Shown piece after piece: positions 1-17,183 of a DNA stretch of 64,000 nucleotides; within the stretch, counting starts at the first letter, position 1; every line of letters begins with the position of its first letter. The notes under the pieces were generated by a model. That model was given only the letters and a program-made list of their open reading frames with translations. It did not search any database and was not told the DNA's origin. Location: NCBI GenBank assembly GCA_025201365.1, contig JAIXMF010000006.1, positions 124,001 through 188,000 on the forward strand. Reading direction: 5' to 3'. Source of the DNA: Syncephalis plumigaleata (lineage: Eukaryota; Zoopagomycota; Zoopagomycetes; Zoopagales; Piptocephalidaceae). The position numbers and the translations under genes were made by a program.

Positions 1-6642
<6,642 letters not shown>

Positions 6643-7781
6643 TGTCGGTCACAGAGGAGATATGCAATTCAATGGAAGCACACACAAAAAAGCAATGGCT
6701 TTCTTGCGTAAAAATATGAAAATAAAATATGTATTAAGTATCTATTATAGGAAAGAAGTAGAATAGGATGAGGAGTAATGCAAACGGTATACAACAATGA
6801 CATATCGATATAGATCAAATTGATTCACGTTTATTCATGCTGCTAGTGGATACTTGTCAATGATGAATGGCAATGAGTGTTGGCAATAAGCATTAGCATG
6901 GTTGATTATCTCGGTATACTGTCGTTGTTGTTGAATATTAGTTGATTAACAATTAGAATGGGAATTAGTACATATTGTCTGGATGTTGTCACTTGTATTA
7001 GTAATGAATAGAAATGTCAACTTACCGAATAGAATGGAAATAGTATGCAGCCATTGTCATTGACATTTTGTATTAGTATTTGTGCCTGATTCATTTGCTG
7101 TTCGTAGATCGCTTCTAAAGCAGAATGGATTACATATTTATTCAATAAATAGCTAAATGATCGAATGAATCAGTTGGTATTTGATGTTTACGCAATAGAA
7201 TGATGGATTAATAGACCAGATGAACTGGTATCAATGTATTATTGACCTGTATATTCATGCATACTTGTATTGTTTGTATTGCTCTCATTGAAATGTGCTA
7301 GTTTACGTACAGTTTTATTAATGAAGTGTATTGGACATGTAGTGTATATCATATTGGTATTAGTGCACGAGTAGAAGCAAAGTGCAGTAGACTACCGCAA
7401 ACAAAATCAACAAAATGGAAATGGACAAAGAATAGGTCGCTGCAGATAAGGATAGAGCAACTAGCTGTACTCGATGGGCATTTTAAGTCGTGTATTTATT
7501 GAATAAATGAAATGGATACTTGGAAATGGATTAGTAAATCATTAATGACAATTAGTAAAATGTTAACATGTTTATTAGAAAAGAATCAAAATTAAATTAG
7601 TATGAAAACATAATTGTTCATGTAGTTCACTATAGTAGGTATGACACTTTTGTTTGGACTTTATACTACTTTATCAAAATAAATGACAACTCAACCATGT
7701 AAGCAAACATAGTTGGTAAATAAAGGGGAGTTGCTTAAGTATATGGCATGCGTAAATACAACAATGTACATGATTAGATAA
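6643..7781. other. AT-rich spacer between convergent genes
   Basis: I see no gene here. The BEACH gene and the Mad3-like gene converge on this spacer. It holds most of a dispersed repeat (6755-7072, listed separately) and scattered AATAAA-like 3'-end signals. Confidence 0.6.
6755..7072 (-). repeat. Dispersed repeat, copy in inverted orientation to 20195-20520
   Basis: Read on the minus strand, this segment matches 20195-20520 on the plus strand over about 320 bases at roughly 85-90 percent by eye. Shared blocks include GGCTGCATACTATTTCCATT, then CTATTCGGTAAGTTGACATT, and further on CAATTTGATCTATATCGAT. Differences fall at all codon positions, so it does not behave as coding sequence. The class is unknown. 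Confidence 0.75.
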
Positions 7782-10700
7782 TTATTCGTTTGATTCTTTC
7801 GTATCGTTCTGCGATAGCAAGAATGGCGGTGTGAACAAATCATCATCTAGCATGTCGTCTAGTGATGATGAATCCTCCGGCTGTTCACGTAAACTTGCTA
7901 GTTGAGCAGTAGGCATTAGTTCGGAACGATAGTAGCTATTTGTATGATAAATGGATCTTGCACTTACTTTGGTAATTGGCGCTAATACCGGCAAGTGCGC
8001 TACTGATATTTAATGACCATTTGTTGCTTTGATGTCGAGTATGAATTAGATGGTGCTTGGTTTGCTGGTATGTTTGCATTGGTTACATGTGGTCGATGTG
8101 GAGTTGCGCAGATAGCGTTATGAGGTGAGAAGATAATAGTGAAATCATCACCTTGAGGTAGTTCCAATGTTTGACCAGATGTTACTTGTTCTTGTATTTG
8201 ATTTAAATAGAGCGAGATGTCCTCCTCTATTTCTTCGTCGAATTTATCGTTTAAATGGCCGCTTAAACCAAGATAATTTAATGAAGGATCCGGGCGAGGT
8301 TGTTGTGATGTTGTCCATGACTCGAGTATTTCTTCTTTTTGTTGTTGTCCATTAGGAGACAAAAGAGCTAGTGGAGATTGGTGTCCATCTGCTGAGTCGT
8401 GTTGTACCTTGGATGGTGGTGGATGACAGTTGGTTATCTCCTTATTGTTTGCTTGTTCTTCCTCATATAATGATGGAGCCGATGGTGCTGGTTGTGTCGC
8501 CGCTGATTCCGCCGCATCAGCATTGTTGCAGCGGATTGGGAGACTAGCTGCTTCTTCTCGCTTTTCTTCGCCGACGTTAGAAGGATTCGATGGAGTTGGT
8601 TTCGCCTCACCGGTCTTATGACGGTAGACTGGGAGCTTGCCATAGTATTTAGAAACTTCCGTTGTCCATTTAAGGGCTTCTGTGGCGTTCTAGTGAGAAC
8701 AGCGTGTAATTGGGTTAATATCAAAGACCCGTAATCGTAGGTTCCAGTAAATATACCTTTACGCTACGATTCTATACTTGCAATATCAAATAAACGAGAG
8801 GATTTACGAAAGATATAAACGCTTTTTATTGAGAGAGGGGATAAAAGATAGCTTTTTTGTTCGATAATGATAGATAGGTTCTAGTTGGACCTATTTATAC
8901 TTGGAGGGGCTGTTAATCATGACATGATTCTACCGAAAACGGTAGACATCATCACATCACCTCCTCCAGTGTATGATTATACGTACGAATTGTCATACAC
9001 TACTCCTGGGTGGTACTTCTGGGTATGTATTTTTGCATCCTGTCCGCGTGTGTGTGGAGTATCTCCTTAGTACCTACTTTTTCAAGGGTATAATTGACTG
9101 CTCTGGTTTGCTTTTTCACTTCGTATGGTCCAAGCATTTTGTTGCGTAGTCGTTCTAACTTCGATCCTTTTTGGTTCGTGTTCTCGACCATGACCAAGTC
9201 ACCTTCTTCGTACGTAGCACCTTTTCGCTTTTTATTGTACCTCGCAGACTGTCGTTGTTGAGCTGCTGTAATCATGACAAGAGCGCGTTCTCTCACGTCT
9301 TCTAGTCTACGTTGTAACTCTTCGACGTAGTTACTGTAATCTTCGCGCTTCTTTGCATGTCGAATCTGCGTAGGCTCAACTCCTTTTACTGCTGCGTCTA
9401 GTGGTTGTCGCGCTTCTCGGCCATATAATAGTTGGAATGGAGTGTGACCAGTAGAAGCTTGCGGCGTGGAACGATAAGCGAACATTAATAGTGGTAGGTA
9501 CGTATCCCAGTCGGTGCCTTGTTCATTAACGAACTTGGCTAACATGCTAGCTAGCGTCTTGTTAAAACGCTCGACCAATCCGTCGGTTTGCGGGCGTCTA
9601 ACGGTAGCAAGTCGCTGTTGAATACCGAGTGCTTTGACGACATGTACTGTTAGATCGGAAGTGAAATTTGTACCGCGGTCGGTAAGTAAAGCTTGAGGAA
9701 CACCGTGACGAGCGATAACGTAGTCTAATAGGAACTGTACGGTCGTAGTAGCAGATGGGTCCGGTATGGCGGCAGCTTCGATCCATCGTGTCGTGTAGTC
9801 GGCGCACACAGCTATATATCTATTACCTTTAGTAGTACACTCGAATGGTCCTACCAAATCGATAGCGATTAGATCGAAAGGTCGCTCAGGGGTTGGAATA
9901 GACTGTAGCAAGCCTGTGCGTTTTGCGGGCGCGCGTTGACGACTGCATAACGGGCAAGACATTACATAATCGTAAGTATCTTGATATAACGATGGCCACC
10001 AATAACCTTGTTGTATACGCTTGAATGTACGATAGACACCGAAATGGCCAGCTGTAGGGACGTCGTGATTGTGATATAATACAGCTTGGCGGTAGACAGC
10101 GGGTACTACTTCTACAAGTCGTTGACCTTTTTTAATGCGTAGTAACTTGCCATCTTGTATACGGTATGATTCAGCGCGGCGTCGAATCTTGCGTAGCATT
10201 TCGGAACCAACCTCCTCGAAGAACGGCTTGTTGTCGGATAGGAAGGCGTAAACACCTTCGAACTCAACGTCGTCACGCTGAGCATCGCGCCATTCGTCGG
10301 GTGTAGGTAATGTCGGAATCGAGTTGGCCAAACTCTCTTCGTTCACGGATGGATCTTCGTCTACGGCGGCGGCGATTGCTGGAGATTCGATAAGTGGTAT
10401 CGGGTAGTCGCGCTGTTCGTTGCTGTCTACTTCTTCATCTGGTGTGTCGGGATTCGTCGTACATTCGCTAACGAAGTGGCTCCAGGGCAACGGATCACGA
10501 GAAAGAGCATCCGCGTTGGCATTAGATGTGCCTTTACGGTATTCGATGGTGGGCTGACATTCCTGTAACTTGAGGGTCCATCGTCCTAACCTTCCAGTTA
10601 AAACGGGACGACTCATTAACCATCGTAAAGCAGAATGATCTGTGACGACGGTGAACGGACAACCATAAATGTAAGGACGGAACTTTTCCAAAGCCCAGAT

Positions 10701-13700
10701 TATAGCTAAACATTCACATTCAGTGGCTGAATAGTTACTTTCCGCTTTAGAAAGAGCTCGACTAGCATAAGCTACTGGTCGCCATTCATCGTTGTGTTGC
10801 TGAGCAAGCACGGCACCCAATCCTACAGAGGACGCGTCGGTTTCAACACGGAATGGACGGTCAAACTTCGGAAATGCGAGGACAGCATCGCTGGAAAGGG
10901 TCTGTCGTAACCGCTCGAAAGAAGATTGTTGCTCGAGTGTCCACTCAAATGGTACTCCTTTCTTGGTTAGTCGACGTAATGGTTCAGCGATGGTGGCGAA
11001 GTTGGGGATGAAACGACGATAATAGGATGCTAGGCCGAGGAAGCTCTTGATACCACGAATATCGACAGGTTGAGGGAACTTGCGTACGGCGTCAACTTTA
11101 CTTGTATCAGGTAAGAGACCACGAGCTCCGACGATGTGTCCTAAGTATGCAATTTCTTGTTGCGCGAAATGACATTTAGAACGTTTCAAGCGTAATCCAG
11201 CGTTGATCAGTCGTAGGAACACTTCTTCAAGGCGGATTAGCATATCGTCGAAAGTGCGGCCGAAAACAATGATGTCGTCAAGATATACCAAACAGGTACG
11301 CCACTTCAAGCCTGCGAGAACCTCATCCATCATGCGCTGAAATGTTGCTGGTGCATTACATAGACCGAAGGGCATAACGCGGAATTGATAAAGACCATCG
11401 CTCGTGATGAACGCCGTCTTCTCCTTGTCAGCATCAGACATTGGGATCTGCCAATAACCAGCGGCCAGATCTAGCGTGCTAAACCAGGTAGCGCCAGCTA
11501 AAGCATCCAACGCGTCGTCGATTCGAGGAAGAGGATAAACGTCCTTCTTCGTGATAGCGTTCAGACGTCGATAATCGACACAGAATCGATCACCTCCGTC
11601 CTTCTTACCAACGAGTACGATCGGTGATGCCCAGGGACTATGAGATGGTTCGATGATATTGTTCTTCAACATTTCTTGCACTTCTTGAGAGATCTTGTCG
11701 CGCTGCTTGAAAGATGAACGATAAGGCGGAGAGTTGATAGGTAAACAGTCGCCGGTGTCAATACGATGTTTCGTCTTGGTGACGATGCCGGGACGTTTAG
11801 GATTAATAGCAAAAACACGATGATACTGATGTAATAAATGATTCATTTTCTCTTCACAACGGGCTTTCTCTACTGCAGTAGTAGGGAAGTGGGATTCAAC
11901 GACTCTGTCATCAACATGATTAATGGACGTGTCATGAACTATCGCGTTCACAGGTATAGACGACCAAGGGTCATCAGCAGCGATAAACTGTACGCGCATA
12001 GCTAGTACACCAGACATATCTGTCATAACCGATGTTTCCACATGTTGATCTGCTATACTAATGATACCATCATAACAATTCACATTGGCACGAATCGAAG
12101 GATGACTCAGCCAGTCCATACCTAACAAAACAGGGTAAGGAGCTGCAACGCGGTAGCCCACGTTTACATTAATCCCAATTCGCGTTCCCATTTAACTATC
12201 TGTACTACACAAAATCTTAATAAAAAGAGAGCTCCTCGCCACATTATGTGGGAGGGACACCTACGTTTTCACTTCAAAAACCCTAGCGGCAGTTATCTTT
12301 ATTCAGTGTGTGCTTATACTTGTTTCAGGAGCCATGTCTAAGATGATAGCATTAATAGTAGCGCTAACTCCTGCCACATTAATAGGAATTAAAATGCGAC
12401 CACGAGTTTGAACGGACTTGCCGTCAGCTAACCTTACTTGGGACGCAGTGTGTGGGGGTAACTTTCGACCGATTTGTCGACAGAGATCTTGAGTCACCAC
12501 TGTACATTGCGCGCCAGTATCTACTAACATATCTGATGCGGTTCCACCGATGGTACCGGTTACGAGCATAATACCTTGGCTGGAGGTTTTGCTTGTAGCG
12601 AAGGTTACCGAGGACTTATCAGCATTTTGGGCGTGCGCGGCCTCAATGGCACACACCCGTTCTAGTTTTCCGTCTGCTGCACGCCAGTATTGACGTCAGC
12701 CTCGACATTCCGTTCTGCAGGTGCATTGCGTTTTTGTCGAATCGCTTCCTGGATAGCGTCAGCGTAAGGGCAATCATTCTTGAAATGATCCGTACCCTCA
12801 CAAAGGAAGCAGCTACGAGTGACTGGACGAGGACGGTTGGTGTTAGGTCTACGATGAGCATTCTGTTGTGGGCGAGGAGCGGCGTGAGCTACAACCGGAT
12901 CAGGATTGGGTATATCGAGGGCGGCGACAGTATGTGACTTGCGTTGCTTGGTTAATACATCGAGATCATCCACAAAGTCCATCATCTGTTCCCAATTAGT
13001 GATGCGGTGTAACGTCAAGTGCGAGCGTAAATCTTCCGGAAGGCCACATCGGAATTGCGTCCATTGTTCTTCCGGTCCTTGATTGGCGTTGAGGGCAGCT
13101 TCGGTGATACGATTGGCGTAGCTTCGTAACGTTTCCGGCGATCGGTAACGTGTCTGGCGGAATTGCAACATCGCCTTATCGATGGGGTCGCCACCGAGTA
13201 CATGTCGTTTTAAGCTATTTAGCACGTCACCGTACGTCATCGGACGTTGATCCAGCGCCAAACTCGTGGTGCGGGCCCATTGAGGGTATGAGCGACTCAT
13301 GGCAATCATGAGCTGGTGAATACTCTCGTCGTTGAGCAGCTCGTATTTGGCGACGATAAGTTCAAAACGAGTAAGCCACGTGTAGAAGTCCTCCTTCTTC
13401 CTATCGTACTCTTCAATCTTGATGGGAGGGAGTACTGGCGGGAAGTTGACTTGATGCGTGGGCGCAGCATTCCGAAATAGGTGAGCTAAATCGTGGCGTC
13501 GTTGGTGTGCGTTGAGAAACTCTTGCACTTGATTCTGCTCGTTAACTTGTAGTTCATCTAATCGGGTTGCTACACCGTTCACGAGTTCACAAACTCGGCG
13601 AGCATTTGGCGTGTACTCGCCGAAAGGGTTTGCAAGGTCCTCGTGTGCTGGAACAGGGGTACCTTCGACACGGTTGGGCGCGGCATCTCGACGAGGGGCA

Positions 13701-16460
13701 GGTCCTGCGTCTGGCTGGTTGTCTTGGCCAGGTTGCTGCAATGTAGCCATGATATGTGCGCTGTGTGGATCGTTGGCTAGAGCTCGCAACTCGCGGGACA
13801 TGCAGTTGTGTACCAGAAGCTGTGGTAAGGTCGTTAAGGGACGTAAAGGAAATATATAAAAGAAATAAGGTAAGATAATATATGACTCGTGATATTATAG
13901 GCGTAAAAACGAAGAGAGCGAGAGCGAGGGGAGAGACGAGGTGTATATTTGTTATTGTAAGTATAGTTGGCAGTATCTTTACGATTGATACCGCCCGGGT
14001 TCTCCACCAATTGTGGCGTTCTAGTGAGAACAGCGTGTAATTGGGTTAATATCAAAGACCCGTAATCGTAGGTTCCAGTAAATATACCTTTACGCTACGA
14101 TTCTATACTTGCAATATCAAATAAACGAGAGGATTTACGAAAGATATAAACGCTTTTTATTGAGAGAGGGGATAAAAGATAGCTTTTTTGTTCGATAATG
14201 ATAGATAGGTTCTAGTTGGACCTATTTATACTTGGAGGGGCTGTTAATCATGACATGATTCTACCGAAAACGGTAGACATCATCACAGCTTCTATATCCT
14301 TCTTGCTACATTTAGGTTTTACACGATCCTTCGTGCTACAAATAGGTTCTACAGGATCTTTCTTATGGTGTAATCCCTGCTTGAGTCTCTCTTGCATCTT
14401 CTCGTAGTCACTCTTGGTGTCAATGTGACCTGGAGGAATATAGGGATTCGAACGTTTCTTCTTGCTAGGAGGCAAGGCCTTCAATTCTAATATGGATTGT
14501 TAGTGTATATTAAATAAACGTATGATTGTTACTCACCTTCTTCTTCTTCCTCCTCTATTAAGGGTGATGGCATTAGTCTTTTCGTTGAACGTAATGCAGC
14601 AGCGCGTACTTCTTCAAACAATCTCTCTACGCCATTATGATGCAAAAGCTCCATGTTGGCCACCATAATCTCTGCATTTGGTGCTACTTTTGCTTTACGT
14701 TTAGTAAGCGGTTTGGCTGCCGCTTTAGCTTCTTTATCGGCTGCATCTTCAGTGTGTATATAATGCAATGGATCACGCTTAAGCGATGCCGATTGCAATG
14801 ACGAATAATCTTTTTTCGATCGTGTTGGAGCATCACGACTTGGCGTCTTCAGTGCTTCATCCAAAGTACTCTGCTGCCAAATTGTGTTAGTCTAAAGTTG
14901 GCTGTTAATCATTTAAACATTACTTACCTTATATTTATAAGCCTTGAGCTTTATGAGTTTCTCAGGCGCATCTGGACACATCTTAAGCGATGTCGATCGC
15001 GATGACAAATCATATTCTTTCGATCGTGTTGGAGCATCATGACTTGGTGTCTTCGGCGCTTCATCCAAAGTACCCTGCTGCCAAATTGTGTTAGTCTAAA
15101 GCCGACTATTGGCCATCTAATCATTACTTACCTCATATTTATAAACTTTGGACTTTATGAGTTCCTTAGGCGCAACTGGACGCAGCTTAAGCGGCTTTCG
15201 CCAGCTGTCGACTGCTGCTTCATTCTTTTTTATTCGACCAGCTTTTGTGCCCAAAACATTCCATGACGCTTGAGTTTCACCATCGACAGCAGCAGCAGTT
15301 GTTGTTGTAGCAATAGAACCAGATGGTGGTATATTCTCTTGATCCACATAGGCTTGGAGTCGACGTTTGCCGTTTTCGTTCTTAGCATTAGCTGGTTCAT
15401 GATGAACTGCTGAAGCTGGTCGTTGATTAAGTGAAGTAGTCTGCTTGCTTAGCACGCCTTTACTAATATGGCGAACGGCTGGCTGTTGTTCCACCAATGG
15501 TGTCTTCGTTATGGCGTTCTTCTCGAACATGTGTGACACGCCCTTGACTGATTTGGATTCGGATGGTGTAACTTTAGCTGAAAGCATACGTAATTGGAAA
15601 TGGAAGAACTCTTCCTCAATTCGTGTGAGCTGTTGAGCAAATCGATTAATCCCTAGTTTGTAGCAGAGCTCGGCCTCACGCCACCTATAAATAGAGCGTG
15701 GTTAGCATGCGTTAGTATAACTAGAATGTATCGACAGTTTTACTAGCGCCTACATCTTTTTCTTCTCTAAATATTCGGCATATTCCTGGTAGGCCGGTAC
15801 TTGCTTCTGTCCGATGTTGTTTGTCTCTAGAAACTTGTACACAGCAAGAGGATCACTGACAAGCTCGGCGTGCAATAGCGAGATACGTACGTAGCGTGGA
15901 TCATTCGTATAACGACTACAATTACGGAACTTGCGTGTGCATCGTTCAAGCAATACAGGCAGCATGCCTGCGTAGCTATCGCTTTCGAGACAACTATGCA
16001 GTGTCCACTCCACGTATCGTTGGTAGACCTCCAAGGGATCATCGAGTTTGTCGGCATTGCTGATCTCTTTTTCAAATCTAGCACGCTGCTTTTTAAGCGC
16101 AGCTGCACGTTTCTTCTTCGGTGTGAAAAACAGGTCGATTAGGGCTGCGGCAACTCGATTACTCTTCAGCGGTGCGGTATTCTCTTTATGTCTTTCAATA
16201 GTCTCCTGATCAACTACACGTGGTACAGGTCCACGTTCGCAATTGTCCAGCGTAGTCGGTGCAGGTATACGGGTCTTGGTTGAAGTAATGCGAAATCGCT
16301 TTGGTTCGGGGCCGTAGACTTCCTCTTCTCCTCGTACAGGGTCGTCGCCAGGCTTGTACTCGGGAGCAATGGATATCGCTTGAGAGTTGACATATTTGGG
16401 TAGGTTAGAATTGCGCGCGGGAGTGCCATTGGCACCGTAAGAAATATGTAAGTCTGTCAT
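7782..16460 (-). CDS. Mad3/BubR1-like spindle checkpoint protein, split by a retrotransposon
   Basis: The chosen start is the ATG at 16460 (MTDLHISYGANGTP). Near residue 85 is RHKENTAPLKSNR, the KEN box of Mad3/BubR1 (KENxxPL), which blocks Cdc20-APC/C. The Mad3/BUB1 TPR region follows (EVYQRYVEWTLHSCL, ISLLHAELVSDPLAVYKFLE, WREAELCYKLGI). A second destruction-type motif, DQENIPP, lies in exon 2. No kinase domain is visible, so it is Mad3-type rather than Bub1-type. Exons are 16460-15754, 15684-15132, 15074-14928, 14870-14537 and 14486 onward. The last is interrupted at 14288/8680 by the Ty3/gypsy element. The host frame runs straight across the insertion point (KKDIEA then LKWTTEVSKYYG). It continues to about 8005, where one base seems missing, then through a last intron to the stop at 7782. 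With the element in place the product would be truncated. Confidence 0.8.
8681..8956 (-). repeat. 3' LTR of the Ty3/gypsy element
   Basis: This is a 276-base direct repeat of 14012-14287 with no difference that I can see. On the plus strand it starts TGTGGCGTTC and ends CATCATCACA. It is the 3' LTR in element orientation, followed on the host side by the GCTTC duplication at 8676-8680. Confidence 0.97.
8957..8968 (-). other. Polypurine tract of the Ty3/gypsy element
   Basis: On the minus strand the bases directly before the 3' LTR read TGGAGGAGGTGA, a purine run in the place where plus-strand priming occurs in LTR retrotransposons. Confidence 0.7.
9000..12191 (-). CDS. Ty3/gypsy pol block: RT, RNase H, integrase
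   Basis: A 1,063-residue open block of the element. It begins in the C-terminal part of the protease (LLGMDWL). RT follows, with FSTLDLAAGYWQIP and the catalytic YLDDIIVFG, then RNase H (FRVETDASSVGLGAVLAQQ, TDHSALRWLM). The integrase has its HHCC zinc domain (HNHDVPTAGHFG, CPLCSRQRAP) and DDE core (IAIDLVGPF, LLTDRGTNF, VERFNKTL). A GPY/F-type tail (MLGPYEVKKQ) ends it, with no chromodomain. The order protease-RT-RNase H-integrase is that of Ty3/gypsy (Metaviridae). Confidence 0.97.
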   Translation of the reverse strand: MGTRIGINVNVGYRVAAPYPVLLGMDWLSHPSIRANVNCYDGIISIADQHVETSVMTDMSGVLAMRVQFIAADDPWSSIPVNAIVHDTSINHVDDRVVESHFPTTAVEKARCEEKMNHLLHQYHRVFAINPKRPGIVTKTKHRIDTGDCLPINSPPYRSSFKQRDKISQEVQEMLKNNIIEPSHSPWASPIVLVGKKDGGDRFCVDYRRLNAITKKDVYPLPRIDDALDALAGATWFSTLDLAAGYWQIPMSDADKEKTAFITSDGLYQFRVMPFGLCNAPATFQRMMDEVLAGLKWRTCLVYLDDIIVFGRTFDDMLIRLEEVFLRLINAGLRLKRSKCHFAQQEIAYLGHIVGARGLLPDTSKVDAVRKFPQPVDIRGIKSFLGLASYYRRFIPNFATIAEPLRRLTKKGVPFEWTLEQQSSFERLRQTLSSDAVLAFPKFDRPFRVETDASSVGLGAVLAQQHNDEWRPVAYASRALSKAESNYSATECECLAIIWALEKFRPYIYGCPFTVVTDHSALRWLMSRPVLTGRLGRWTLKLQECQPTIEYRKGTSNANADALSRDPLPWSHFVSECTTNPDTPDEEVDSNEQRDYPIPLIESPAIAAAVDEDPSVNEESLANSIPTLPTPDEWRDAQRDDVEFEGVYAFLSDNKPFFEEVGSEMLRKIRRRAESYRIQDGKLLRIKKGQRLVEVVPAVYRQAVLYHNHDVPTAGHFGVYRTFKRIQQGYWWPSLYQDTYDYVMSCPLCSRQRAPAKRTGLLQSIPTPERPFDLIAIDLVGPFECTTKGNRYIAVCADYTTRWIEAAAIPDPSATTTVQFLLDYVIARHGVPQALLTDRGTNFTSDLTVHVVKALGIQQRLATVRRPQTDGLVERFNKTLASMLAKFVNEQGTDWDTYLPLLMFAYRSTPQASTGHTPFQLLYGREARQPLDAAVKGVEPTQIRHAKKREDYSNYVEELQRRLEDVRERALVMITAAQQRQSARYNKKRKGATYEEGDLVMVENTNQKGSKLERLRNKMLGPYEVKKQTRAVNYTLEKVGTKEILHTHADRMQKYIPRSTTQE
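12303..12656 (-). CDS. Ty3/gypsy aspartic protease block
   Basis: This is a retropepsin-like segment with the active-site motif DTGAQCTVV. It lies between the gag and pol blocks of the element and is part of the same fossil unit. Confidence 0.85.
   Translation of the reverse strand: MCAIEAAHAQNADKSSVTFATSKTSSQGIMLVTGTIGGTASDMLVDTGAQCTVVTQDLCRQIGRKLPPHTASQVRLADGKSVQTRGRILIPINVAGVSATINAIILDMAPETSISTH
12662..13801 (-). CDS. Ty3/gypsy gag block
   Basis: A 379-residue block with a retrotransposon gag domain in the middle (YDRKKEDFYTWLTRFE, RQTRYRSPETLRSYANRI) and one CCHC zinc knuckle near the end (CFLCEGTDHFKNDC). It is the first coding block after the 5' LTR and leader. Confidence 0.93.
   Translation of the reverse strand: MSRELRALANDPHSAHIMATLQQPGQDNQPDAGPAPRRDAAPNRVEGTPVPAHEDLANPFGEYTPNARRVCELVNGVATRLDELQVNEQNQVQEFLNAHQRRHDLAHLFRNAAPTHQVNFPPVLPPIKIEEYDRKKEDFYTWLTRFELIVAKYELLNDESIHQLMIAMSRSYPQWARTTSLALDQRPMTYGDVLNSLKRHVLGGDPIDKAMLQFRQTRYRSPETLRSYANRITEAALNANQGPEEQWTQFRCGLPEDLRSHLTLHRITNWEQMMDFVDDLDVLTKQRKSHTVAALDIPNPDPVVAHAAPRPQQNAHRRPNTNRPRPVTRSCFLCEGTDHFKNDCPYADAIQEAIRQKRNAPAERNVEADVNTGVQQTEN
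13994..14009 (-). other. Primer-binding site of the Ty3/gypsy element
   Basis: Two bases inside the 5' LTR the minus strand reads TGGTGGAGAACCCGGG. This complements a tRNA 3' end of the form CCCGGGTTCTCCACCA. The tRNA species is not identified. Confidence 0.7.
14012..14287 (-). repeat. 5' LTR of the Ty3/gypsy element
   Basis: This is a 276-base LTR identical to 8681-8956 by eye. It abuts the host duplication GCTTC at 14288-14292. It is the 5' LTR in element orientation, so the promoter would drive toward lower coordinates. Confidence 0.97.
14780..15190 (-). repeat. Tandem duplication of an exon-intron unit inside the Mad3-like gene
   Basis: Two copies lie 204 bases apart; compare CGATCGTGTTGGAGCATCA at 14817 and 15021, and the intron end at 14881 and 15085. 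The duplicated unit takes in an exon end, a whole intron (CTAAC branch, ...TTTGGCAGCAG acceptor) and an exon start. The proteins repeat as STLDEALKTPSRDAPTRSKK and GTLDEAPKTPSHDAPTRSKE, with tails APEKLIKLKAYKYK and APKELIKSKVYKYE. Splice sites are kept in both copies, so the protein gained a repeat without losing frame. Confidence 0.85.
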
Positions 16461-16660
16461 GGTTGCTACTAAGCACAGGTATAGGTGCAAGAACACAAGG
16501 AAGTATGTGAATGCAGGAAGTGGTGAGAGCATAAGTAAGAAAACCAAGAAGAAATGCATACGGGTAAAAGAAGCAGTGAAAGCCGCGAGTGTTGTTGATA
16601 GTCCATTAAATAGCTCCATCTCATCATTCATATCCACAAATAAACTCATCTAGATCAGCG

Positions 16661-17183
16661 CACTGGAGTCTATCAATACCCTTGCGTAAATTACCCTCGT
16701 CTCTTTTATCCACAACAGATAATCACTAGCTGGATCGGCTATTCTCTCTACAAGTAAATAGTGTATAACTATTTATTCTGCCTCAGTAAGTCCATCTATT
16801 GATTGGTGTACTAACTCCCGTATTAGTGTTTGGGTATATCTACGCATATTGCTTTAGCATCTTTCCCTATATACACATGATGATTAACTAGATGCGACAC
16901 TCTAATCATAACTAACTAGATAATATGTAGTCACTTATTCTGGCTAGTAAGTTCATTTTATTTATTATTAAATTAATATTTGTTGTTACTCAGAAAAATA
17001 CACGTACGCTGTTTCAATATTTATTTCTCAGTTATGTTTCACCGATATTACTCTATTAGACTGTTATAATGTACACTATGTTTGTATGACATCATTAGCA
17101 CATGCACTAAGATCTATTCATGATAATATTAAGGAATAGATGAATGGTACAGCATTTATTATTGGATTGCATGCAGAGTATAT
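16661..17183. other. Spacer, no gene seen
   Basis: AT-rich sequence between the Mad3-like start and the IleRS-like 3' end. It holds intron-like strings, for example GTAAGTCC...GTACTAAC...TTAG at about 16786-16827, but no exon that I can join to them. Confidence 0.5.

Larger units (their letters stand above)
8681..14287 (-). mobile_element. Ty3/gypsy LTR retrotransposon (5.6 kb)
   Basis: Two 276-base LTRs that read identical flank the element, with TG...CA ends and a GCTTC target duplication at 8676-8680 and 14288-14292. Inside, on the minus strand, are a gag region with a CCHC knuckle, an aspartic protease, reverse transcriptase, RNase H and integrase, in the Ty3/gypsy order. The primer-binding site and polypurine tract are both present. 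The coding part lies in three open blocks, so at most about two discontinuities, some of which may be the frame change or read-through this family uses. It looks nearly whole. Identical LTRs mean a very recent insertion. It sits in an exon of the Mad3-like gene, in the same orientation. Confidence 0.97.

Noticed and set aside
16461-16649. N-terminal extension of the Mad3-like protein
   Set aside because: The frame is open upstream, but gives a hydrophobic stretch out of keeping with Mad3; the ATG at 16460 suits the family better.
16741-17000. Intron-like strings (GTAAGTCC, TACTAAC, TTAG) in a spacer, perhaps a decayed micro-exon chain
   Set aside because: Spacing of donors and acceptors is irregular and no signal-peptide exon or open frame can be linked to them.
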